A DNA stretch of 64,000 nucleotides. It comes from Meloidogyne chitwoodi. Taxonomy: Eukaryota; Nematoda; Chromadorea; Rhabditida; Meloidogynidae. The position numbers and the translations under genes were made by a program. The notes under the pieces are model-generated. The model searched no databases, was not told the origin of the DNA, and was given only the letters and a program-made list of their open reading frames with translations. How positions within the stretch are numbered: position 1 is the first letter of the stretch; every line of letters begins with the position of its first letter. Of the stretch, positions 1 through 10,268 are shown piece by piece. The stretch covers positions 930,001 through 994,000 of the forward strand of contig JACZZP010000013.1 in assembly GCA_015183035.1 (NCBI GenBank), in the 5' to 3' direction.

Positions 1-363
1 ATTGGCTTTTTTATTTTCGCTTTAATTATTGCTCTATTTTGGTTATCTTTTTGTTGTTTGGAGAGTATACTTAAATATTTATTTTTTTGTTTTATTTATT
101 ATGTTATAATAAATTTTTTTATTGTTTATTTTTTGTTAAAAACATTTTTTGTTTTTTATATTTTAAATGTTTTAACTAAATTTTATTCTGTGAAATGACT
201 GGAAGTCAAGAAGAATGTTGAGAATCACTCTTTGGACGATGAAATACCTCCTCTTGAAGATATTGATGAATTAATGAGTGAAGAATTTCACACTCCTTTA
301 AAGAAAAATTGGTCAAAACTTGTTACACCAGTTATTAATTTTTCAAAAATGCAAGTTCGATAG
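1..363 (+). pseudogene. Exon-like remnant, hydrophobic segment plus acidic tail
   Basis: One frame runs from base 1 to a stop at 361-363, with a single internal stop at 196-198 that probably lies in an intron. The first part is very hydrophobic (a membrane-segment-like stretch around 1-60). The second part (about 199-360) encodes an acidic peptide containing LDDEIPPLEDIDELM. The order, last membrane helix then an LDD-type acidic cytoplasmic tail, resembles the C-terminus of SLC4 transporters, so this may be the tail of a neighbouring SLC4 paralogue. That is a weak inference. The window edge cuts the gene, so identity cannot be settled here. Confidence 0.35.
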
Positions 364-577
364 AGGTTTTTTAAATAAATTTAACAATATTTTGATTTTA
401 GTTTACTATTTGGTCAAATAAAAATTATTTTCTGTTGATTGGGTTCGAACCTGGCACTCCCATTTTTCTTAGATTTTTTAAAATTTTGAGTTTTATTGAA
501 TTTATCATATTTTTAGAGTTAAAAAATTTTGAAACAACATTTCTTCATTTATAATTAATAAATTTTTCTTTTAAAGT

Positions 578-840
578 TATAATCTGCGTGCTCGTAATAT
601 AATTAGTTGTCCAACTGTTGATGGGAACAAAACTTATTTTCAAAAAGCTGCTGATTTTGTACAGATATTTCTATAGGATTTAATATTGAAGATGCTATTG
701 CGCTTATTCGATTTGATCATATGTTTATGGAAAGTCTTGAAATTAATGACGGTTTGCAAAAAATTTTTTTAAATAAAGTGCGGACGAATTATTCTTTGGG
801 TCCTGAAAGTTTTTAATTTTTTAAGAAAAATCTTATCGAA
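578..840 (+). pseudogene. Unrecognised exon-like block with a frame break
   Basis: After an AG acceptor near 575 a coding-like stretch begins (YNLRARNIISCPTVDG) and runs to about 655. A one-base frame change near 655-660 is needed to continue into SIGFNIEDAIALIRFD, which stays open to a stop at about 817. A donor-like GTAATA follows near 841 and an acceptor near 882. No family was recognised. It lies 5' of the SLC4 exons and could be their N-terminal cytoplasmic region, but the expected first four membrane helices of SLC4 are not visible between here and 905. Confidence 0.35.
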
Positions 841-933
841 GTAATAAATATTAATTTTTTTTTAATATTTTAATAAATTTAAAGGAAAAATTTGTTCATA
901 GCACCCAATGATCTTTATGTCATTCGAACGAGC

Positions 934-1428
934 GAGTCCCGGAATTTTGGGCTCTGGAAAGTTGGGCTCTAAGATTTTTCGGAAATTTGGGCTCCAACTT
1001 TTCGGAATTTTGGGCTCAATTGGAAAGTTGGGCTCTATGTGAAAAAAAAAGTCAAAAAAAACGGAATTTTGGGCTCCGGAGGAATTTTGGGCTCTAAAGT
1101 GAATAAATACCTATCCATTTTAGGGCCCATGGCCAGTGGGTCTTCGTGCAAACTTGGATCTATTGATAGTGTTTTATGACCTATCCATTTTTCAATCGTT
1201 CTGCTCGACATTTACTCTAATATATATAAGTTATATGACAACGTTTATTCACTTTAGAGCCCAAAATTCCTCCGGAGCCCAAAATTCTAGAGCCCAAAAT
1301 TCCGTTTTTTTGACTTTTTTTCACATAGAGCCCAACTTTCCAATTGAGCCCAAAATTCCGAAAAGTTGAAGCCCAAATTTCCGAAAAATCTTAGAGCCCA
1401 ACTTTCCAGAGCCCAAAATTCCGGACAC
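934..1428. mobile_element. Foldback MITE with iteron TIRs, 9-bp TSD
   Basis: The arms (about 934-1105 and 1245-1428) are near-perfect inverted repeats around a loop of about 140 bp. Each arm is built from copies of a 14-bp unit, GGAATTTTGGGCTC, with variants GGAAAGTTGGGCTC and GGAAATTTGGGCTC. Direct repeats CGAACGAGC flank the element exactly (925-933 and 1429-1437). Removing the element plus one repeat restores a continuous SLC4 reading frame. The 9-bp duplication fits Mutator-like (MULE) insertion. No transposase is encoded. Confidence 0.85.
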
Positions 1429-2713
1429 CGAACGAGCTGCCCATCTTACATCAATTATTGTTTTTTCAACTTTTATTTTAGCTTTTTTGTTAAAAAAATA
1501 AGAGAAAGTTTTTATTTAGGAAAACATGTAAATCTTTTAATTTATATTTTTTTAATTATTTTATTTAAAAAAAAAGTTGAGAAAATTAATTGGTGACTTT
1601 GGTGTACTTATTTCAATTACATTAATTGCTCTTATTGATTAATTTTATTTTAATTATTTTTTAATTAATTTTTTTTTCATTTATTCCTTCCTGATCCTTA
1701 TTTACAAAGATTAGATATGCCTGATCATATAAATTTTACAAATCTTGAAAGTAATTAATTAATTTTTTAAATTATTATTTAATTATTTATTTTTTAGAAA
1801 GTGGTCATGGTTTATTAGTAAAATCAAAAATAAAAGGTTCTGATTGGTATGCAATTTTGACTGCATTTCTTGCTGCTTTATTAGTTTTTATTTTACTTTT
1901 TGTTGAAACTGAAATAACTGAGTTAATAAATTAATTAATATTTTTAAATTTTAAGATTATTACTTTGTCGAAAAGAGCGTGGTTGTAAAAAAGGTAGTGG
2001 AATGCATTGGGATTTAGTTTTAGTTGGAATTTGTGCTTTTCTTTGTTCGGTAATTTTATTTTATAATATTTTAATATTTAATTTTAATATTAAGCTTTTT
2101 GGATTACCTTGGATGTGTGCTGCTGCTGTTCAATCATTGGCACATTGTTCATCATTATCTGTTATGAAAAAGAATGCACCTGGTTCAATAGAAGTTTACC
2201 ATGTAGTGAGTTACAATATTTTTAAAATATTATTATTTATTTATATAATAGTTAGAACAACGTGTAACAACAATTGGTGTTTCTCTTCTTATTGGACTAA
2301 TCGCTTTTGGAGGAAAATTTACGTTTAATACCTTTAGCTTCTCTTTTTGGAGTTTTTCTTTATTTGGGTGTTATGAATTTAAGAGGTGTTCAACTTATAC
2401 ATAGAATTGTTCTTTTCTTTATTCTTGAAAAATATTTACCTGATACTAGATATGCATAAGAGGTAATTTTTTAATTTATAATTAAAGAGAATTATAAATA
2501 AATAATATATTTTTAAATAAAATTATTAAATATAGGTATATATTATTTAAATGTATATTTAAAATAAAATTATTAATTTATTTTTAAAAATAATAATTAA
2601 TTAATAATTTAGATGAGCATTTGGAGAATGCATATATACTTGGTAAAAAATTATAATTTAAAAGTTAAATTAATTTTAAAGGATTCAATTTTTTTGTCTT
2701 TTGCTGTTTATAC

Positions 2714-5154
2714 GGGTACACCTCAGTTGAGTCAGCACGATTGAGTCAGCACGGTTGAGTCAGCAGTTGAGTCAGCACGGTTGAGTCAGGGTACGATTGA
2801 GTCAGCACGATTGAGTCAGCACGGTTGAGTCATCGTTATAAATACCTCAGTTGAGTACCAGCAATTTAATTTTTTTTATTTGTTTTGTTTTTTCACACTA
2901 ATTTTATTTTTTCTAAACTAATTTTTGTTTTCTTTATTTTTTTCTTTCTTTTCAGTTTTTCAAGTATGGAGGAAATCCTAAGTAAAAGAGGAAAGGAAAA
3001 ATTATCTTATAATGGATTTTTATTTGTATTCCATACATTAAATGCAAATGGAGATGTTAAATTCTGGCGCTGTGAGGCATATAACAAAATGGATATCAAA
3101 TGCAGGGCACGCCTTCACATTGACATAAATAATGGAATTCTGAGGGAGGTTAGTGTTCATAATTGCGACATCAGTGCAACGAATATCGAAGTCCAGAAAA
3201 TTGTGACAGAAATTAAACGAAGGGCAAATGTGACGATGGAAGCCCCAGCTCAAATTAGAGCACAGGCATTTGAGAATGTAGCAACGCCTGTTTTGGCACA
3301 ACTTCCGTCGAAAAAGGCAACAAATTTGGTATTCTTTTTTAATTTTTTATATATTTTTCTCCTATCAGTTGGTTCAACGCGTTCGCAGAGAAAATGCTGA
3401 ATATCCTGCAGTTCCCCAAAATATTGCCGAACTTCAAATTCCAGAAGCTTATCGTCAATATAATCGTACAGACGAACTTCAAGAGCAATTTCTGTTAGCA
3501 GATTCTGGTGTATATGTTGAGAATGCAGGACAACAACGGTTAAACAACGATTATAACAACGTAAATTTTTAATTAAAGAATTCTTATATTTGGGCGTATT
3601 CGGGTGATTGGGCAGCAGAGATGGAGCAAATATACGTTGACGGCAGTTTTAGTGTTACACCGCCCTTATTTTACCAGATCTTTTGCGTGTTAGCCAGGTT
3701 TAACTTTTTAACTTTTATTTTGGTATCTTTTATTTAGACGTAGAAAGTGGGTATTTCCTGTGGCATACGGCCTTTTAACATCAAAAACGAAGGCCACATA
3801 TTTTCGTTTTTTTCAACTTCTAAAAGATGTTTGGCCGCATTTCAATCCTCGCATTTTTTCAATGGATTATGAGGCTGCTATCATAGGTGCGGTTCAAGAA
3901 ATTTTCCCGAATGCAGAAATTGCTGGATGTTTGTTTCATTTGGTTAGGAATCTTAAGAAGGCAGTCAGTAATGAGGGTCTAATGCAGGTTTCAATTTAAT
4001 ATAAAACTACAATTTCAAGATTTAGCGTTACAAAAATGATCCTTTATTTGCTTTGGAAGCCAAAATGATTACATCAATTTCATTTTTGCCAATTTGTGAC
4101 ATCACCCCGGCAATCATCGTCTTGGAGGACCATCTATCACCAGAATTACAACCTGTGTTGGATTGGTACTTTTAGTTACATCTTGCATAATTGTCAAATA
4201 TTTTCCAGGTTTATTACAAATTACACCGGGCGCTTAAGAATAGATGGGGCAAGGAACAGACCGAGATTTGACCCTACAATTTGGAGTGTTCATCAGAGGG
4301 TTCTTCATGGAGGCGATCGCACTAACAACTATAGTGAAGCAGCTAATAAGAAACTTCAGAGAGCATTTAGCTGTATGCATGCAGATATATGGCGTTTTAT
4401 TGAAACTTTACGAAGGGAGCAAAAGTTGATCGATGCCGAATTTGCGCTTTGTCAACAAGGAGGAGATCCACCATTGAAAAGAAAGAAGTATAGGGATGCA
4501 GATATGAGGATTCTTGCATTGGTCCGAGATTACCAACCAGCAAATCCACACAATGATCATTATTATCAAATGCATCCAAATCCCCAATTAATTATTGATT
4601 TTTTACAAGGAATCTCACACAACTATAATATGGAGTCATAAAAAATACTTTCAATCTTTTTTGTTACTTTTTGATCTCGTTATTATATTTTTATGAAATT
4701 TTAATAAATTTTTTGATTTAATTTTTTGTAAGTTTTTGATTCTAGAGATTATTAAGATATTTTATGAAAATTCCAAAATAAGCTTTAGAATTAAGTTCTA
4801 GACCCAAATGAAGAAATTAAAAATTTGAAGAATTTTAACTTTAGCAAAATTTTAAAAGGTTATATCTTCATCCAAACTCATTTAAACTTACTTATTTTGA
4901 TTTTATTTTAATCAGATGAACAAGCTCTTTCAAAGGAGCTACTATTTTCTTAAAAGAATGTTTCTAAAAAATTTAAACCGAAAGAAATAAAAAAATTAAA
5001 TTTCTGGTACTCAACTGAGGTATTTATAACGGTGACTCAACCGTGCTGACTCAATCGTGTCTGACTCAATCGTGCCCTGACTCAACCGTGCTGACTCAAC
5101 TGTGCTGACTCAACCGTGCTGACTCAATCGTGCTGACTCAACTGAACTGCTCCC
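2714..5154 (+). mobile_element. Autonomous MULE DNA transposon with iterated TIRs
   Basis: The 2,441-bp element is bounded by TIRs of about 150 bp (2714-2864 and about 5008-5154) starting GGG. It is flanked by an 8-bp target duplication GTTTATAC (2706-2713 and 5155-5162). The TIRs are arrays of a unit close to TTGAGTCAGCACGG, six to eight copies each, and each ends inside with CTCAGTTGAGTACCAG or its complement. The element carries its own FLYWCH/MULE transposase and sits in an SLC4 exon. The intact structure suggests a recent insertion. Confidence 0.92.
2966..4641 (+). CDS. MULE transposase with N-terminal FLYWCH zinc finger
   Basis: Exons about 2966-3328, 3369-3560, 3579-3698, 3738-3987, 4026-4165 and 4209-4641 join in frame with no stop or shift. 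The N-terminus is a FLYWCH-type zinc-binding domain (GFLFVFHTLN, FWRCEAY, CRARLHI, VSVHNCD), a DNA-binding module often fused to MULE transposases. The catalytic core follows: VDGSFSVTPPLFYQ with the first Asp, VAYGLLTSKTKATYF, SMDYEAAI with the second Asp, then GCLFHLVRNL, the C-x-x-H signature. The C-terminal exon has RTNNYSEAANKKLQ, the usual MULE helical end. The start ATG at 2966 is the first in frame after an acceptor-like TTTTCAG. Introns are about 38-43 nt. The gap at 3561-3578 is only 18 nt and holds an in-frame stop; the alternative donor at 3520 keeps frame too. The gene lies wholly within the TIRs and probably acts on them. Confidence 0.92.
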
Positions 5155-5435
5155 GTTTATACAGTTAAATATTTAAAAAAACTGCATTGGCTTTTCCTTT
5201 GTAATATTAAATTTTTTTTAAATTTTTTTTTCATGTTCTTATGTTATTTATATTTCTAAGGCAAATTGTATTACCTAAAATTTTTACACAAACAGAGCTA
5301 AAAGCGGTAATAATTATTTTTAAGAATTTTTGATAAAAATAAAAATTTATTTTTTAAAAGATTGACGGTGATGAAAGTGAAGATGAGGAGGAATGGTCAG
5401 ATAAAGATTATTATGACCCTAAAATAGCTGTTTAA

Positions 5436-5786
5436 TTACTAAAATAACAATCAATAAAATACCTAGGCAATTAATTAATATAATATTTTTAAAATTATTT
5501 TCTTTTAATGACTTAATATTATTTTTTGTTAATTCTTTTTCATTTTTTGTTAGACTTCACAAATTTAAATTTTTCAAAATCTCGATTCTATTTTCAGTGC
5601 TTTACTTTTTTTATATATATATTGCATTTATATGTATATTTGTAAATATTTTATAAAAAAAAAAAAGTCTCTCAACAATTGAAATTTTTTCTTATCGAAT
5701 GGTCTCTTCATTTTTAAAATCAGTTTTTTTTTAATTTCACTTGTTGGAATTTGAGGAAAATGTAAAATGAGAATATCTCACAATCA
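5436..5786. other. AT-rich spacer downstream of SLC4
   Basis: No gene seen. AATAAAAT just after the SLC4 stop (about 5453-5460) could be a polyadenylation signal. The rest is T-rich spacer up to the Harbinger-like element. Confidence 0.5.
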
Positions 5787-6258
5787 GGGCCCGTATCATA
5801 AGAATGACTGGTTATTTTTGTATCATAAGAACCTGGTTATTTAACCAGGTCATTTAACCCCTAACCAGAGGGATTTTGATATCATAAGAGCTTAGGTTTT
5901 TTTCTTCTTGCTTACCACGAACCATGTTCTTATGATACCGATTATTTTTTGATTTTCAGAAGCCTTTAGCTCGACCCGGAATTGAGACCCCTTGATAAGT
6001 TTGGGCTTATTCGACTCAGCTCGATGAGCTCTTTCGAATGAACTATCATTTGCATTTTTCGAATTTTTCAACCCAAAAATGAGCTTACACCCCCTATGTT
6101 TTTTCGGTTTTCAGAAACCTGTATCTCGGCTTAGAAATAAAACATTCTTACTTATGTTAGATCTTCGAAAGGAATCGAATGACATATATTTCGAACCCCA
6201 TTTTCAGCCCCCACGTACTATATACAGCCGGTGACTAAAGTCCGGACACAGAATTTTT

Positions 6259-7105
6259 GGCACTATCTGAAAGGAAGTCCCCTATTCAATTTTTTTAATA
6301 TTCTTAAAAAATTTTTAATTATTTTATTTTTCTCTCTATTTTTGATTTTTGACTTGAGGCTATAGACGCGAAATGATTAATTTTTTATGCAAAAAAATAG
6401 TAAATTAAAGGCAATATTTTTCTTTTAATTTTTTTAAAAATGCTGATGAAATAGATTCCCCTCTAGCTCGTGAATTTTGGCGAAAAAGTGCTTCCAACAT
6501 ATATGAATCAGTTAAAGATGTGCTTGTTCCATAAATTTTTTTTGTCTTATGTTTCAAATGTGCCCAAAGCCCTTCACATTTATTTGTGTTTACATTAATC
6601 TCAGTTCCATCATCCAATTTTACAATTTTAGAAAATCCCCCTCCAGTCTTCTTTTTATGTCGAATTAGCATGTGGCTTAAAAAATATATAAAAGGAACAC
6701 ATTTAACCGCTTTTTACTTGAATTGGGGCATGATTAAACCATGATATGCAAGGAACTTAAGTACCCCACTGGTATCCAATGATAAATCCAATGAAGAGAT
6801 ATAACCTCAAAGTCAGGCGAAAACTAATAAAATATGTTTTTCAGCGTATTAAAAACCAATTACCTCATTATGTTCAACAATTTTTGTTTTTTTTTGTGGA
6901 GCCATATTATTAATTTTTTAATTTTTTGTTTAATGATTAAATGTCCGCAAAAAGTCCTGGGGATAACGGAAAAGTACCAAAAAATTAATCATTTCGCGTC
7001 TATAGCCTCAAGTCAAAAATCAAAAATAGAGAGAAAAATAAAATAAATAAAAATTTTTTAAGAATATTAAAAAATTGAATGGGGGACTTCCTTTCAGATA
7101 GTGCC
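6259..7105. mobile_element. Merlin-like element with long TIRs, 8-bp TSD
   Basis: Inverted repeats of about 128 bp start GGCACTATCTGAAAGGAAGT at 6259 and end with the complement at 7105. They are flanked by GAATTTTT on both sides (6251-6258 and 7106-7113). An 8-bp duplication is typical of Merlin and hAT. The interior holds a Merlin/ISXO2-type transposase fragment. Near 6945-6988 there is also a second, different TIR-like end (GTCCGCAAAAAGTCC ... AAAGTACC) that matches the Merlin element in MTR4, so this may be one element nested in a MITE. It lies within the Harbinger-like element, giving at least two insertion layers. Confidence 0.75.
6405..6671 (-). pseudogene. Merlin / ISXO2-like transposase, C-terminal fragment
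   Basis: The 88-residue frame contains INVNTNKCEGLWAHLKHKTK followed by a conserved-looking EALFRQ. This is the pattern of the last part of the ISXO2-like DDE domain (NTN-x-x-EG-x-W-x-H-x-K, then an E..FR helix), the transposase of the Merlin superfamily. The N-terminal zinc-binding region and first catalytic residues are missing, so the fragment cannot be a complete enzyme. It lies on the - strand between the TIRs at 6259 and 7105. The alternative, an unrelated protein sharing the motif, seems unlikely given the TIR and 8-bp TSD context. Confidence 0.75.
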
Positions 7106-8520
7106 GAATTTTTTATCATAACTTTATTCAATATTAAGCTAGCAAGATAAAATAAAGATCATATGATAATGAATTAAATAGGAAAAGGATTTATCGAAGT
7201 CGACTTTCTACTTTGATAAAGGGTCTGACATAAGAATAAAAATTTTTGATTCAAATATGAACCCCTGCGAGTTTTAAAAATTATAAAATAAGAATGAATT
7301 GAGGGAAAGGCTTAAAGTTTTTAGAATCTAGAGGGATCTCAGTTCTTCAGAAATTATGGAACAAAATTTTTTTTAGCTTATTTGTTAGCGATAGCTTTTC
7401 GCGCAACAATCTAAAATCCGGGCAAATTCTCTGCGCACTAACTCTGCACTTCCTTAGCCTCATGACGGGAGCCTACTCTTACTTAAAAATTCAGCTCCTT
7501 CACCAAAAGTGGCCTTGAGCCCAAGGCTCTAACACATCATGAAAGATTTCGTGTATGTAATTTTGTTAATTATAGCCCCTAGTTTACGAATATCGAGGGT
7601 ATTTTTCGCTGTTTCCAAATAAAAGCTCATGCCATCACGATAGATAAATTTTGGGAATGAGTGATTTGGAATAAAAAGAGGAGACTTATCCAGGGATTTT
7701 TCTGTTAAAAGAGGTATTTTCAGAGAGAATACTTATGTTTGGAGAAGAATTTTCTGATGAAGAGGAATTTTCCAAAAATCTAGAGAGGAATTTTCCGAAG
7801 AGGAATTTTCCGGTCACCTTAGAGGCCAATTACCTATGTCATTATGCCAATTTTAAACCTGTAAAATTTTTTGGCTGTTCTTTAGTATATGGGACCCGAG
7901 CTCGGATCATGTAACACATATCATTCGATTCCTCTCGAAGAGCTGAGCTCGAATACATAAGTTTTATTTATAGGAAAAATTTTTGAGCGAGTTACGTGTC
8001 CCCGAAAATTAGAAAAAAATTCTGAAATTTTTATATATAGTTAAAATCTCTTCAGAGAACATCTTTGCAAAATTTGGTCCCTAGAAAATTTTTTTAGGCA
8101 AAGTTAGAACCTTTAGAAAAATCGCAAACCCTGCTAAGAGCAGGGTACGAGATTTACCACTTGGTAGGGGTTAAATGACCAAAAAGTCACTTTCTTATGA
8201 TACCGGTTAACCAATGGGCAAATGACCTGGTTAGATGACCTGGTCATTTAACCAGAAACCAGAGGTTTTTCTTATGATATCAAAATTTCCTCTGGTAGTG
8301 GTTAAATAACCACAAACCACGTTCTTATGATATGGGCCCAGATGATTTTTTGAGACTCAAATGAATTTTTCTCAATTTGCAAGCCCAAAGGTATTGGACT
8401 AAATGCCAAATGATATTTTGGATAAAATGGTCATAGGCCAGAATTGGCATTCTTCATTTCCCAAATAATGCTGTTGAGAAAAGGAAGGAGAAAGAGTGGA
8501 ATGCAAGAGAGTCAAAGAAA

Positions 8521-9717
8521 TTAAGGTGAAAGAAAAGGGGATCCACGGCGGATTTTCCGGGACATTAGTGAAACTCTACTGTCTAGCAAAAAGAAAAAAT
8601 GGCACCATGACATCTCGGGATCGGACATCTGAGAGCCATTTTGAATCATTGGTAGTATAAATTCTTCTAGCCAACGTTTCGCTATATTTTTATCTATCCA
8701 CCCGCTTTTTGTATGTACAATAGCCAAATTTGTGTATTTAGTCGGATCAAAGTTTTGTGGCATTCCAGAAGGCTCATAAAGAACAACAAAAATCTGTTTT
8801 GGCAGATTACCAGAAGCTGCCATGCATACTTGCAACGTGAACGAATGTGTAGTCGCAGCCTGTCGCTGAACAACGCGTGTAACCTTTTTCACTCCTTTCA
8901 TTGTAAGAGTCCGGCCTGAAGCCATTTCGCATTGAATTGCAGTTTGATCCGCATTGAAAACATGAAATAAAAAAATCTGGAAAAGGATTGGAAAACTGTA
9001 ACCGACCTGGTTTGGATTATAGTTTGTAGTAATCTCTTTCATGATTGTTTCTTTAAAATTTTTCATCTTTTCCTCGAGGTTATTATACTCTACTACGCTC
9101 TTCAGTGTCGTTGTCTTGTCTATGTGTCTACTGACTATTCCATGTTCTTTCTTGAAATAGTAAGTCCAGCCCACAGAGGCTTTAAAATCATTCAAATTCA
9201 TGCTTCTTGCTTCTAAAAGGGCCATTTCTCTGATATCTCTATCATGAAAAATGAGCATTTTACTATCAAGTTCCTGAACTTTCTCCCACACTGCATTTCG
9301 AAGTTTTTCATAGGCCTCACGACGACAAATTCCTCCATTGCGAATGAATTTTCTCATTTTGGCGATTTGCTTTCTGCCGTTTGTTTCGCTTATGTATCGC
9401 CATCGATGATTAATAGTTTTTAAGCTCCATCGATGGTTGTCTCTTTTGTCTATAATTTCGAACTGTGTGTCGAAATCGTAATTATGCTTCATGCTGCTAT
9501 CGGAGTCACTAGTTGATATTTCATATTCGCTTTCCTCACCAGAATCCTCATCAGAATCAATGCATAGCTCGTCGAATCCTTCGAGCTTATCCATTATATT
9601 GTCCAGACTTTTTTCCAGTTTTTCCAAAATTTGCGATTCCTCAGCATTGCCTGGTGCAATTTTTAATTCGTTGATTCTTTCTTTTAGTAATTTTATTTTT
9701 TGGAAATTGTCGCACAT
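8521..9717 (-). pseudogene. pogo/Tc5-type DDE transposase, 3'-truncated
   Basis: A 398-residue frame. Residues 1-80 are an acidic coiled-coil-like leader. Residues about 97-200 form paired helix-turn-helix regions with the CENP-B/Tc5 pattern (LNDFKASVGWTYYFKKEHGI, then R). Residues about 253-380 are a DDE_1 catalytic domain: FNADQT carries the first Asp (257) and FFLLDS the second (379). The third acidic residue, expected some 30 residues further on, is absent because the frame ends at 8521 shortly after the second. Residues 238-247 may be an unspliced 30-nt intron (8977-9006, GT...CAG, no stop), since removing them joins the conserved FNADQT block more naturally. No TIRs were found around it. 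The Harbinger-like element begins only 180 bp beyond the 3' end. Probably a dead transposon gene. Confidence 0.8.
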
Positions 9718-9862
9718 ATTTTTTGGTTATTTAAGTTTTTTAGGAAATGTATTTTATAAGGATTTAGAAGGATATGAGTGGCGAATGGCTGCTTGATTAT
9801 ATAGCCATCACTTTTGCACAGTTTTACGAAATTTTCACAACTCACAAAAATCTCACATGCTC

Positions 9863-10081
9863 GTGCCACCCTATCCACTTTGAACGACTGTCACGAAAAA
9901 TTTTTTGGGGGATGGGCAGCCAAAGTATATATTTTCGAAATCAGCACGACGAGCGCTTTCGAATGACATATTACACGGCTATATTACTTAATATTTGCAC
10001 TTCACAGACTTGATTAATTTTCTTGCCACCCTATCCACTTTGAGCGACTGTCACAAAAAACTTTTGGGGACATGGGCAGCT
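9863..10081. repeat. Two direct copies of a 57-bp repeat
   Basis: TGCCACCCTATCCACTTTGA followed by a conserved CGACTGTCAC and ending ATGGGCAGC occurs at about 9864-9922 and again at about 10025-10081, about 85-90% identical and 161 bp apart. The space between has no recognised gene. They may be subterminal repeats of the pogo-type element next door or of another transposon. Confidence 0.7.
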
Positions 10082-10173
10082 AGTATTTTGTATACACTTT
10101 ATACACACCTAGTACTACCTGAAAAACATTATGCCATTGCTGGGAGGGTGTGGCCTATGAATGATGTTCCCTT

Positions 10174-10268
10174 GTAAGTCAAATGAAACACAAACTTTGG
10201 AATCTCGTGATGAAGAAAAAATTACAAAACAAGATACTCTCTCTGATGTTTTCTCATCAGATGATGCT
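10174..10268 (+). other. Short open, normal-composition stretch abutting the satellite
   Basis: Frame TCAAATGAAACA... encodes SNETQTLESRDEEKITKQ and stays open through SDVFSSDDA to 10268. It then continues into the first satellite monomer as RRKNKFIR before a stop. GTAAGT at 10172-10177 is a good splice donor, so the segment could instead be intronic. No homology was recognised. Confidence 0.3.

Larger units (their letters stand above)
905..5435 (+). pseudogene. SLC4-family bicarbonate transporter/anion exchanger, disrupted
   Basis: Split exons match the membrane domain of SLC4 proteins, which exchange or cotransport bicarbonate at the plasma membrane. In order: ERAAHLTSIIVFSTFILAF (905-933 continued at 1438-1490), IRESFYLGKH, LRKLIGDFGVLISITLIALID (1577-1640), SGHGLLVKSKIKGSDWYAIL, ETEITELI (about 1800-1930), KKGSGMHWDLVLVG, LFGLPWMCAAAVQSLAH (about 2092-2205), LEQRVTTIGVSLLIGLIAFG, ASLFGVFLYLGVMNLRGVQL, then WRMHIYL (about 2625). 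The gene resumes after the MULE at 5163 with TALAFPL, LPKIFTQTEL, and an acidic tail ending YDPKIAV with stop at 5435. Reading needs one-base shifts near 1495, 2319 and 5175, and a MITE and a MULE interrupt exons. Several donor sites lack GT. The family call is strong; the exact paralogue is not assigned. The copy looks non-functional unless the shifts are sequence errors. Confidence 0.85.
5788..8338. mobile_element. Harbinger-like TIR element, non-autonomous, with nested insertion
   Basis: The ends are inverted repeats reading GGCCC(G/A)TATCATAAGAA, flanked by CAG on both sides (5785-5787 and 8339-8341), consistent with a 3-bp TSD. The subterminal arms contain inverted CCTGGTTATTTAACCAGG-type palindromes. 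Deeper arms are also inverted with respect to each other, such as the GAATCGAATGA block near 6178 against TCATTCGATTC near 7921. No transposase of its own was found. A second element (6259-7105) is inserted inside. Family assignment to PIF/Harbinger rests only on the GGCCC-type ends and 3-bp TSD; the TSD is not the usual TWA. Four GAGGAATTTTCC-like repeats lie near 7740-7815. Confidence 0.6.

Noticed and set aside
441..452. GGTTCGAACC, resembling a tRNA B box
   Set aside because: No A box, acceptor stem or anticodon arm could be built on either strand around it.
1136..1369. 77-residue frame with repeated RAQNS
   Set aside because: It lies in the loop and right arm of the foldback MITE; the repeats are the iterons.
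9491..10177. Several + strand frames of 60-101 residues
   Set aside because: One is antisense to the acidic leader of the pogo-type transposase; the others overlap the 57-bp direct repeats.
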